Shown here piece by piece: positions 11,784 through 22,409 of a DNA stretch of 64,000 nucleotides (positions are counted from its first letter, which is position 1; the number at the start of each line of letters is the position of its first letter). Origin of the DNA: Clitopilus passeckerianus (taxonomy: Eukaryota; Basidiomycota; Agaricomycetes; Agaricales; Entolomataceae); the NCBI GenBank assembly GCA_944990035.1, contig CALYLX010000096.1, positions 496,001 through 560,000 on the forward strand, read 5' to 3'. The notes under the pieces are model-generated. The model was given only the letters and a program-made list of their open reading frames with translations, did no database searches and was not told the origin of the DNA. Position numbers and translations under genes: made by a program.

Positions 11784-13090
11784 ATGTTCACCCCTCCGCC
11801 TTCGCCGAGACCTCGCCCAACCCTTATCACTAGAGATCCAGAGTCTCTGAAGAACCCAGCTGCCCCTTCGCCATGCACACCTACGGCAACATCACCGAAC
11901 TCTGTAAGGAGCACACCAGATAAGAAGGTGGCAGCTGTTCGAAGACTGAGGTGGACAGTGCTCCTAGTTCCACTGGCACTAATAGTGATCACCGCGTCTA
12001 CTCGGTACATCGCGCATCCCGGGGCATTCGACATTTTTGCGAACACACCATCGTCATGGCAAAAGCTAGTGTCGGAAGGAACAAGCTGGACACTGCACAA
12101 ACGACATCCAGATCCCAATCCGCAAGCATTTCCGGGGACATCGAGCACTAATGGGTCGCCACTTCCGACATCGAATTCACCAACACCGACGTCGGATTCT
12201 AATCAAGCAGTCCCGACTGTCCCGTCGAGTCCGCCAACTCTTCCGACACCCTTCCCTCAACCCTTCGATGGCGACGTCACGCAAAACTTTTCCTCTGTGT
12301 CATGCTTCAACTTTTTCGGAAACATGACAGGTTCGACTGCCTTCCGGTCATGTCGTCCAATGTCTTTCCTATCCCAGAGCTCTGACCAGTTTTTGGATGT
12401 GAGTATTGTTTCTACCCCTGAAACGATTGTACCCTAATCGAGGTGGAGGCACAGGCACAGACGAACCTCACGCTTTTGAATGGTCTCGTATGGGGAACGT
12501 GCAATACCAAGACCGACGCTGGACAGTGCAAGTCAAACATGGACTGGTTCGCAGGAGCGCTTAAGGATGCCTGTGATGACGACCTGAAAGCTGGCAGCGA
12601 CATGGTCACTAGCACCCTGACAGGTAAGGCCTACTCGAACTCTGCATGTTGTTGCAGACGGCTGACATCCTGGGCCTGAACAGCTCTTCAAGCCTACTCC
12701 CTAGTCCGAACCACCGGCTGCCTAACAGATCCTACCTCCAACACCTACTGCTACATCAATGCCGCCCACAACTCCAACCCCGCAGACCTCTACTTCTACA
12801 ACCTCCCACTAGGCATCCCATTGCCGAGCTCTACGGGCAAGCTATCTTTGCTATGCTCCGCCTGCACGAAGAGTGTGATGAACACCTATGCAAGCGCTTT
12901 GCAAGACCCGAACCAGAAGGGCCAGCTCAGCGCGCTGGCTCAGACATACACCGCTGCTGCGAATCTAGCAAATCAACAATGTGGAGCTTCCTTTGCGTCG
13001 ACATTATCGAGCGGTGCAAGATCATCGGCAAAGCTCGACGTGACGTGGTGGCTAGGCCTAATGCTACTTGTTTCTCTCCTTGGGTTTTAA
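11784..13090 (+). CDS. DUF7729-type surface protein, N-terminal membrane segment and C-terminal anchor
   Basis: Three exons: 11784..12398, about 12449..12623 (the acceptor could be one of several nearby AGs), and 12684..13090; about 398 residues. The start MFTPPPSPRPRP is chosen over an upstream ATG because it is typical of this basidiomycete family. Order: a Pro/Ser-rich cytosolic leader, a membrane segment (WTVLLVPLALIVITAS, about 58-73), a Ser/Thr/Pro-rich stalk, and a Cys-rich domain with paired cysteines (SVSCFNFFGN, FRSCRP, WGTCNTKTDAGQC, DACDDDL, TTGCLTDP, TYCYINAA, LLCSACTKS). It ends in a short hydrophobic tail (WWLGLMLLVSLLGF) preceded by small residues, as in a GPI-anchor signal. 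It is probably at the cell surface or wall; the function is unknown. DUF7729 is from memory. Confidence 0.78.
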
Positions 13091-14108
13091 TGATGCTTTT
13101 TGGACTCCAGTATCCGTGTCTTGTGTTACGAGGTTGTACGACTATTTATAGACTTTCTGTTACATGGAGACACTTCCAGCTTTCTTGTTCTTTATTTTCT
13201 TTTCGTGGTACATATAATTTGGGCTATACGTCGTGCTTTCACTGCTTGTTAAATCTTTCAATTCAGTACTTTTCTTTCGATGGGACAGCTATCTTTATTG
13301 ATGTACCTAAATTATCTCGTCTTTATATCGCCTGGCCGCATTTTTTACTTATCCTTGGTAGGCTTACTGCTTTCCCTATGCTTGATCACTCACATCCACA
13401 TCATCCCCAGGTATTATTATGCATTTCGTACATAGCAACATTGAGCCTTTGCCTGCCTGTCTCAGGCTTGCCATGACAAATCTCTGAATGGGTCGTATTG
13501 GTCAGGTCTACGAGAGGTACATATAGAACAATATTTTCGTTTTACTTTGCATGCCCGCATAAGCTCTATACAAAAGGAGACGACAAGAACGAACGAAGAA
13601 CGAAGGTGAGAGCAACTAGAAATACATATATAGTCGACAAGTGTAATGAAACGAGGGTGTCATGCAGCTAGAGGAATACATGTCCTTGTTGCAAAGCGGT
13701 GCAGGAAAATGCCACGGGAGTTGGATATACTGAGAAATGCGAATGAGGGTATCTTTGTGGGCGTCTACGGCCAATAAATAATCTTGCGTGCCGAAAGGTG
13801 GGTATGCGGATAGTAGGAAATGGAGTTGACGACAGTGTAGAAGTGGTGGTAGGAAATCTGATGGGATGCAGGATTTAAACGAAGAGTTGGGAGAGGCAGC
13901 CTCTGAGAATGAAGTTGTGAAGGTCGGGGGCTTACTACGTCCCGTAAGAGTGGACGTTGTGTAAATGGTGTGAAGTTCTATCCGCATAGCGATCTATTGA
14001 AAGGGAGGTCAGTAATCGTCGCGTTAGGCAGAGAAATTTAAAACACACAGGACTTGCGAGACCACGGTGATGTTAGCCCTCATCATCATAGGCAAATGAA
14101 GGTAACGC
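13091..14108. other. Intergenic (convergent 3' ends)
   Basis: This lies between the 3' ends of the DUF7729 gene and the minus-strand deaminase. A Ser/Pro/Thr-rich frame at 13616..13987 (minus) has no start context or pattern and is not called. Confidence 0.5.
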
Positions 14109-15587
14109 TCAGAATTCGACGCATTCACAAGCGTATTCCTCGACGGCCTGCTTTACGCGCACTCTCAGCCCTCTGAGCACAGACGTAAGTGGGTAAAGCT
14201 GAGTCTCGACAGAGCGGGGTAAACGCCATGGTCCATGCGTGCGTCCATCTGTGTGCGGTATTCTGTAGGCTTGCTTTGAAACGTGGATAAACTTCCTGAG
14301 GTATAGATGACAGAGATAACATGGAGGGCGGCTGAGGCCGATCGCGCCCTTCACGATTTTGAGTCCTTTATCTTCAAGGTAGTGCGCCATAACAAGCTCC
14401 GCATGAACTCTGGGAGAGGGATCAATGGCTGCGCCCCGGCGCCATAGTTTGAGGACGTCCTCGCAATTCGGGATTTCTTGAAGCGTTTCCTCGTCAACGT
14501 CCCAGAGTTCAAGGCCGGGGAGAGCGAGGATTTCTTGGATGGCCGCTGAAGGAGAGCTGCGCCAGACTAGAGAGGTAGAACGAAGAGGCTCAAGCTCGAC
14601 CCATCGGGTGATAATGCCGCCGTCGCCATTGATGAATTCCGAGAGTCCAAGGGGCCCAAGTGATCTCCGGATAAACCGTAGACCGACTTTCACGAATCGT
14701 GTGACGCCGTAAGAGTACATGTACACTGCGTGGACCCGTCTAATGAACCCAATGACAAACTTGTCTGGAACAGGGTACGTCAGGATACCGTTGTATCAAG
14801 GCAGAAGGTGACACGTACTGTCGTCTGGGTCCATCTTATGAATCGGTCGACTATCGGGGGTGACCATGTCCAGATAGAACGTTGAGGAGAGTAGCAGGGC
14901 ACATGCTTTACCGATCGTCTGCATGTAATCGAGTCTTTCCTCTAGAGGAGAGCTTTTGTTGATGTGTGGCGCATGGTCTCTGAAGATGAGCAGGGAAGCG
15001 ATACCGAGAAGCTGGGGCTTGTCCAGGTGATTATAGAACGAAGGACAGTTATCATCTCTATGGGAAGTGTATTTAAGCCACTTGTCGATCAGCGAATGCA
15101 GTTCTCGGTAGCTCGCCGCCCCGCCCCATCCATCGAGGAGTCCGATAGCTCGTAGCTTCTTGTCAAAGGCGGGGAAAAGATGTTCAGCGAGCATCACATT
15201 TAGAGTGTCTTGCGCATCTTCCACGTCCATGTTATGACGGAAGATTCCTCTTAATGTGGAAAGGAACGTATCTTCGAGCTCGCGTTGGCGACTGGTGGCA
15301 GGCAGACCGTCGTCATTAGCCAGGTTGAGAACCACGGTTCCCTGACTAGTGTGCATTGAGACGGCGAGGCTGTGGTGGGAAAGCTCTGGAGAAAGGCAAA
15401 GAGCGATCCAGTTGAGAATAACAAGAAATCGTCTGTCTTCCCAGAAGGTGAGGTCTTGTGGTACAGCTCGGTCGATTCCGAGGTTTTCGACTATGCGGAT
15501 ACTTGCGAGAATGTCATGCTGTACGGCATCGTGAAAAGTCGTCTCGGGGGCGTTGATAGTCCCATCGGATGAGGGACTGGTCTTCAT
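14109..15587 (-). CDS. OTT_1508-like nucleic acid deaminase family protein
   Basis: Two exons, 15587..14819 and 14764..14109, with a 54-nt intron (GTACGT..CCAG), give 474 residues. The N-terminal ~260 residues are helical, with no other recognised domain. The C-terminal part has the zinc-binding signature of the cytidine-deaminase superfamily: HAE (His377, Glu379 in SPRVHAELVMAHYL) and PCxxC (Cys405, Cys408 in SRPPCYLCHLYL). The spacing and the SxPPCYLC form fit the OTT_1508-like deaminases, which are expanded in basidiomycetes and were proposed from comparative genomics to act on nucleic acids or in defence. The catalytic residues are all present, so the protein could be active. The substrate is unknown. 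It is transcribed towards the DUF7729 gene. Confidence 0.75.
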
Positions 15588-18500
15588 GAGAGCTTCATCT
15601 ACACGGGGGGAGATGCAAAAGATTATAGGGGAGAAGGCATAGCTGTTGAGCCTCCGCTTCCTTTAAAACGGGGCATTTTAGGCGCTCGGATAACTCTGGC
15701 TTTTCTTAATTCGTCACATCGCGGAGACCTTAGCGACCTTCCTATTCGGCAAGTAAATTGAGACTCACCAGGCACGCAATTAGCGAGTCGGAGTCCTGGA
15801 TTCGAAGACGTATATGTGCCGTGTGCCGACGGAGAGTCTGGCGCTTAGCCTCATTTGGAAAAAACCAGCATCATGGACTCGAAAACCTCATAGCCTCTCT
15901 AGGCATCCATTCTGATCATTTGAACGCGGTGCGTCGTTAATCCGTGAGGGAATCATCCCGATCTGGGAGAGTCCCATGAAGTTCACGGGGAAATAGCCGT
16001 AGCTCGTTTATCGATAGATCACACCCGATGGGCCTTGACTGATCCTAACAAGAATACAAGGAAGCCCCATGTTTCGACCTGATTGAGGAAACCTGCAAGT
16101 TCTTTGTAAAACACGAAACGTCTTCATCTAGAGGATGTCCTCTTCGCTGCATGTGTAGCACAGCCTGTTCATTAAAGAAGAGAAAGTGTGAATGGAGAAG
16201 GAAAGTCATTCAGCTCCATATAGCAAGATGAAAAGCAGTTCGCTGGCTGGGCGCTTATTTACCTACTCTCGGGAATACCTATGGATCTGCAACCATTCGC
16301 GTGCATTTAGCTTGCTCCGTGGTTGTCGTGGACCGTCACGACTCTGGGAATAAACCATGCTTTTATCATTTTCCTTTTTTTTTGTCCCTCAATTGGCCCT
16401 TTCTACAAGATTTATTGGTGAGATTGCCACCCAACAAATTCACCCCGCATCAGCTGAGAAACTCCGAGACCGCATTACGATACATCACCACCTATCACCT
16501 CGCTCTCATGGCTAGTCCACTAATTGACTTAACCCTGGAGATCGCACTTGTTACCGGCCGCCGGCCCCGTCGAGCTTGGTATTTAGTTGCACTGCCCACA
16601 ACCGTTCTTTTATTTTGCAAGCGGTCCCCACTGGAAAGGATGAGAGAGTGGCGCCCAGCACAAGAAACGGCAGCGATAGTGCCCTGAAAATGTCCACCTT
16701 AGAGCTTTGCATCGTAGAGATCCCAAGCTGACATCACCGTCCAGGTCATCAGAGTGATCTGGATCCGAAGTCCCTGAGCCAGATGCCAAATGCTAACCGA
16801 GATAGACCATTCACAGAAATGTGTTCGTCGAATGACCTGTCTCTGAGTAGCAGATCGGACTCATTTCTGGAGATATTGTCTCCTGTAAACGCTTCCGCTT
16901 CCCAGAATAAGAACAAGGACTTCACCAAATCCTTGCGCTCCATGCAACCAGGAGTCACTGCTACAGGGACCTGCCAGGCTACCACGCTCCTGTCTTTCAA
17001 TTCGCGGAAATGACTTTGGCAACCACGACAGCCTCTCGTAATACGGGTCTTACGACAGGATCATGATGCGATATGTGTGAAAAAACATCCTTCCAACTAG
17101 GATTGAACCTATAGATATCCAAGCTAGAAGATAGAGCTTCGACATAGAAGGACTTGGAGCCATGTGGTTGCTTAAGCGCTGGCTCGACATATGATCGGTA
17201 TGTCAATACACATAGCCCTGGGCGGGGACTCGAGGTGAGGATTGCTTAAAAAGGGCAAAAGTCGTGGCAAGGATCTGCTTTGTCGTCAATGGAGTCGGCG
17301 CTCAGATCCTGCCGTGGCGCATCTAATCGCCTCAAAGCCAAGTGAGAAAGATCATTGATGAACAAGCAAAACATCAGACGATTCCACACTTACTCAAGAG
17401 AAGAACAATAGCCAAAGTTCTGAGACGGTCCATCTATCAGTAGTGGATCAAACTCATGCATCTCGTGAGCCCTCAGGCCTCAACCGCGATACCCTGTCAA
17501 TCCCATGTCAATAGCGTCAAAAAGTGTATCAAGAGAGTCGGTCTGGAAGAGGCTCCATGATTGCCCGATGACTTCGACCCGACGCCTACACTTCCTGAGC
17601 GCTTGACCGGGAAATGTTCATGATCATAACTTCCCACGTGTAGCACAGTAGAGGTACCACACCTAGTATGCCATGTTCCCTTGATTCTGTTGCGAAATTC
17701 TGATTCAACAGCGGGTGTTCACAGTACACAGCAAGTTCTTGCGCGATGCAGCTCAAGTCCTCCCAGTGACTCATGCACGACTACAGCTATTCTTTCTCAC
17801 GGTTTGTTTCTTCCGTTCCGCGAAGCCGTTATGGAGTTAATATCTATAATCGGCAGAGCCAGTTTGACATTGACAGTTCATATCGGTCACTTAATTCAAA
17901 TATTAGGAAACCGATGAACCGCTCGGTGTCAGTTGAAGGCCGATATCGCAGTTTCCTGAAGTTGCTAGATTGCAGCTGTGATAGAACAGCAAATTGACTG
18001 AAAATGGTATAACTGGTGGTGAAGAAACACGATGCCAGCGACGACGAGGGAGGTTCAGCTATGGCCAGATTCGTGATTGTGTTTGTCGTTCAGGCTACCC
18101 TGACCAAGTGGGGCCATTAGCCCGTTGAGCACCTCATGCTTCCAATACACTGGCAGATCTGTGTACAGGCCGCCGCCAGAGCAGAATCCTGAAGCAACAT
18201 CGGGAACTTGAAAGTAGCCTCAATGAAATTGAACCAACCAATGTATTCGTACACATACCTACGGCAGGTGTGAATTGGAAATTATTGACAGGAATTAGGG
18301 GTCAGGAAAAACAATAGCATGACAGTCCAACGCGTGTTCGAGGAATGTATGGGAACCCACTTAATAGGCCCGAGGAGCCTCTTAGCATTTCAGGAGCGGT
18401 GTACGCATTTGCCATGTCTATTTTGCCGGCGGTCGGTCGGTTGGAACAAGTGGATAAGGTGCGATACCGCATGAGAAGACAATAGACGCGGGAATCAGAG

Positions 18501-18784
18501 TATCGCCTAGTGGGTACCTTCGTCTGCCTAGAGACGAGTAAATATCATGGCACTTCCTCGGAGTCTCCATCTCGTCGGTATTCCGACTTGGAGGTGTCAG
18601 TCGAAGGTGAATTCCTACTGGCTGACACAAGGTAAATCCAAGTTCTAACCCTCGGCTCCTCACTGAGCTAATGGAACAAAATGTTATCAGCGACACGGTA
18701 AAATTATCACATGGAACGCAGGCAACTCCAGTTGCCTCCAGATGAGCGACAACTGACTCCATTGGAACTTGGGTTGCACTTGGT
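15588..18784. other. Gene-poor 3.2-kb stretch
   Basis: No frame here shows a domain or consistent exon phases. A plus-strand frame at 16301..16687 has a hydrophobic N-terminal half but no family. Decayed transposon sequence is possible and cannot be shown by eye. Confidence 0.4.
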
Positions 18785-19427
18785 TTAGTGATTCAGTACC
18801 CAGTCTTCGTCCATAATACCCGCCAATATCTGGTCTTGCCGCTCCATCAATCCAAACGGACTTTCGTACTCTGGCTTCTTCCACGAATCCACTGTTTTGG
18901 GGAAAAAATGAGGGACAATTGTGGAAAACGGAGAATATCTGCCTGACATCCTCCTGTACATTCCGATCGCGCGTTCATTCCCACCGAGCACACCAAGGCT
19001 AATTCGATGGATGCCGAGGTTGTGAAAGCCACAATCCACCATAAACCAGGTGGCTTCACTTCCATACCCCTTACTCTGGAATGGGGGACCAATGCCAATG
19101 CCAAACATGGAATCTCGATGTTTCGATTGCATGGTCGATAAAATGGTCAAACCCACGAAGGTGCTGCTGTCGAACTCCTGAATGGTGCAGAACAGAACAG
19201 AAGAGCTTGCCGAAACGCTTTCACATAGATGCTCTTTGAAATTGTCTTCCACCAACGGCACCAAGTAGAAACCGCGCCCAAGAAGGTACGTAGCGACTCC
19301 AGCATCATTGAAAGGACCAAGGATAGGCTCCAAGTCCTCGGGTTTGTAGGCGCGAAACTACAAATGCCTTGTAGTAAGCGCGATAGTCAGGAGAGTGGGT
19401 GCAGCAACATCATCAAAACTGTGTTGG
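18785..19427 (-). pseudogene. GNAT acetyltransferase, 3' part of a LINE-split gene
   Basis: The intact frame 19357..18785 covers nearly the whole GNAT fold, starting FRAYKPEDLEPILGPF. The acetyl-CoA pyrophosphate-binding loop is seen in PPFQSKGYGSEA (Q/RxxGxG/A), followed by LGIHRISLGVLGGNERAIGMYRRM, the typical motif B of RimJ/RimL-like N-acetyltransferases (Acetyltransf_3). Upstream, the same frame reads FDDVAAPTLLT..TTRHL, then an in-frame TAG at 19360..19358, then FRAYKPED. At 19427 the gene is cut by the LINE; its first 47 nt lie at 27787..27741. The TAG could be a nonsense change, or the 3' end of an intron with a poor donor, so decay at that point is likely but not proven. Confidence 0.72.
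19418..19427. repeat. Target-site duplication, left copy, of the LINE
   Basis: ACTGTGTTGG at 19418..19427 (preceded by three more A) recurs at 27741..27750 directly after the poly-A tail. It fixes the insertion point. Confidence 0.85.
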
Positions 19428-20481
19428 CTCCTTGGACAAGGACCGCCACCATCAAATGGTCGGTTCAGCGTCTAGCCTCTTCGTGGCCCAGGGAGACTAG
19501 TACCCTTTGGGGGAAGCAAATAAGACGTCTCGTATAGAGAAATCCACACCTGGAAAGCTCGAATCTGAGGAACTAATATGCGACTAAGACCGTGTATTAA
19601 AAGTACCAGTATGATATAACAACTCAAAAGTTTGTAAACCAACACAGAAAGAGAGTCACTAATCCTCGAACAACTGATCTGAGAAAAGAAAGACCCTCGA
19701 ATGCACTAAAATGCGCACAACTTGAAAATAAGAACAACCAGCCCGAGAGCAGGCAGCAAACTACGACGACGACGGTGCCGCCAACGACGACGAGCCACCC
19801 AGGAAAAAATAAAGGAAAACCCTAAGCCCAGGTAACGGAGACCCGGAGCGGGCCGCGAGCCCACCAATCACGAAAACCGGATGAATGCGATAAAGATTAG
19901 ATCCTGGTAACAGGCACTGGCGAACCCAAACAAACACAAATCCCGAAAAGCCGAAAACGAAACTGACAACAGCCACCCCCCAGACCTGCGACAGTGCTGT
20001 AGCGCACACCATGAACCCTTCCAGACCCACGAGCTTAACAACGACAAGCACCAAAGTAAAGACATGATGCCCAAGGTACATATGAAAAGGTGGGTAAGCG
20101 GAAGGAACACCTAACAAATCCGGGACGAACACTGAAATGCAACAACTCAGGGGAAACCGGCGAAGAATTAACCGCCCCACCAAACCGCACCAAATGGCAG
20201 TCAGGCATACTTAGGAGAAGTAAGAGATGTCCACGCGTACAAATCGAAACAGGCAGAACGATGGAACCTAGGGCAAGGAAACTGCTTATAACCAACACGA
20301 TTAAAAACTGACGAACATGCAGACCATTTCCCCCCAGTTTCACCCCCAACAAAGGGACGAAACGCGCCAGCGAAGACTCCCCGTCTAAACTCAGGCAACG
20401 CACTAGCTTCTCCCCTGAAACCTGTCCAGACGCCGTAGGCTCACAGTAAATCCCTCTGAAGATCCCAACGACAGCGAAGGT

Positions 20482-21764
20482 ATGGCCCCCCCCCCTGGCT
20501 CTCCAACCAACACGTCCGCAGGGAATGCCCGCCAAATTGCGACCTTCCAACAAGCAAGCCCTGCCCCCCCCCAAAAAAGCATGCAAGGCGCATCGGCGTC
20601 CATGCATGCCGCCCCAAGCAACGCTGTCGGAGGACAGGGAACTGCACCCCCTCCTCCCCAACCCATACAAGGGACCGCCCCCCAGCCGACACAAAACCAC
20701 AACCCGACACCCCAGCAAGCTCCTGCTCCTCCCCAACAGGGTGCGCCCACTGCAAACACCCCTTCTGACGACGACAGCAGCGACGACGATATGGACCAGG
20801 ACCCATACGATGTCCTCATCGACAAAAGCGTAGCCCTGGAACCTCCCCCGGGCGGTTACCCCATACCCGACTGGCCAAATCGCAAGAACGTGTTCGAGGG
20901 CGTATCCTCCGCCATGGTCAAAAAATGGGAACGCGCCTACCTCGACGGGGAACCCCTCTTCTTCGTATACCCATACCTAGCTGGTAGAGAGAAGGACACT
21001 GGTCAGATGGCCATCTGCCTCCAGGCGGCCATCACAAACATCCTCCGTGGCCACGAGGTCGACGTTGGCGAACCCTCATCCCTCCGACCCCGCACCATGA
21101 AAGATGGCCCCTGGCTCTACATCGTGTCGAGCGCAACCCAGACCATGGTCGACATCTTCCTCCAGCAAGGAGCCTGGTCCACCGAGGATATTTCCTTCTT
21201 CGCTATCCCCTTCCTGCCAACCATCAGCAGGTTTATCTTCTGCCTCGAAGGCTTCCGATACGGCGATGATCAAGAAAGCAGAGAACTTATCCTCAACACC
21301 ATCTTCGATGCCATCTCTGCAAGCAAGAACGTCGAACGAGCCCTGTATTCCACGCGCGACACCCTATCCACCAACTCGTCCACCTCCGAATGCCTGGCAC
21401 ATCTGCTCGACACACTTCGTATCAGACCCTCACGATGGCCCTTCCCGACAACAGTGGTACTCGTATCGTGTGGCGCGTATACATGAAGAGTCCAACGAAC
21501 GACCCGGCCAAACACAAGAGGTGGATCGCAGCCCTAAAGAGCGTCGAGTACGCGTCACCCTTCAAAGGAGCCGGCCGACCAACCCACTTCCAATGCGGAG
21601 GCTGCAAGTCACTCAACCATCCTTCCGGACTATGCCCCTACCTCCAGATCCCGGGATGGGTAGTACCCGACACCTCGGTGGATATCACGACGACGGCTCG
21701 AGATGGAAGGGCTGGAAGAGGCCGACGTAGCCGCGGACGAGGAGGCAGAGGTAGAGGATACTGA
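20482..21764 (+). pseudogene. LINE ORF1 (Gag-like, zinc knuckle), frameshifted
   Basis: The first frame (20482..21486) encodes a Pro/Gln-rich low-complexity N-terminus, an acidic patch (SDDDSSDDDMDQD) and a globular region from about residue 110 (DWPNRKNVFEGV, WERAYLDGEPLFF). The rest lies in the -1 frame, open about 21390..21764: RIVWRVYMKSPTND, then the zinc knuckle CGGCKSLNHPSGLC (Cx2Cx4Hx4C), a PGW motif and an RG-rich tail. This is the layout of ORF1 nucleic-acid chaperones next to fungal LINEs. The switch falls near 21415-21480. No clear slippery heptamer is visible, so a disabling single-base indel is more likely than programmed frameshifting. A run of C at 20486-20495 is another possible error site. 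Confidence 0.75.
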
Positions 21765-22409
21765 AACATGGCCCTCGCGCAGCCCGTCAGAAATGAAGCT
21801 CCCATATGCTAACCACTCAATGCCACCATGTATCGTTTAGATCAATGCTCTTACGATAAAAATTCATTATCTTCCTCTCCCTTAACACGCACACCGCATC
21901 GAAGACAACCGTAAGAAGCAAGGGAAAAAGTGCTAGTGTCTGTGTGAACCTGACCTGGGCAGGGCCACACTCTTAAAAGGAAGACATGAGAAGCTGGTGT
22001 CGGCCGGATTGCCCAGCTTCGAAGCTTTGGATGGCCCAAATATACTGACCCTCAGGGGGACAGGAAAGCCATCCAAAGTCGGCAGATCCTCTCCACACGA
22101 GCACTCATGGGGAGAGCAAGCACGCAAGTGCTAATAACACGCCGGCCTATTCAGGTCCGCCGAGGCGTGCCTCTGAGGGAGGCGAAGTTTCCAAGGCCCA
22201 GCGCGCGAGTTCCCAGAACAACGAACACGTAGGGTCTATGGAATCAGTGTGCCCGTGGAGAATAGCCGTCCACCCTTAGGTGAAACGAGCTATGGGCCGG
22301 AGCCCACCCGCTCCCCTACTGTTGACCGCAGGTGGGGTCAGCGTAATGAGCGGTTGCTGATACATTCTCTTTTATACAGGCGGAGGTAGATGAAGAGGTC
22401 TCTGGAGAC
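21765..22409 (+). other. Structured spacer RNA between LINE ORF1 and ORF2
   Basis: No coding frame is supported over 645 nt. Instead there is a chain of perfect inverted repeats: GAAGCTGG/CCAGCTTC (21990..22020), then after four bases CTTTGGATGGC/GCCATCCAAAG (22025..22078, 11 bp). Next come CTCTCC/GGAGAG (22089..22116), AGCAC-GCAA-GTGCT with a GNRA tetraloop (22119..22132), and GTGGA/TCCAC (22255..22273). Such density argues for a folded RNA, possibly for internal initiation of ORF2 or for RNA packaging. The role is inference. Confidence 0.5.

Noticed and set aside
13616..13987. A 123-codon minus-strand frame downstream of the deaminase
   Set aside because: No domain, poor start context, and in the 3' region between convergent genes.
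16301..16687. A 128-codon plus-strand frame with a hydrophobic start
   Set aside because: No family, no conserved motif, and biased runs of T. Too weak to call.
19761..20825. Several minus-strand frames opposite the LINE leader and ORF1, rich in Gly, Ser, Leu and Cys
   Set aside because: They are antisense to a retrotransposon and have no domain or start context.
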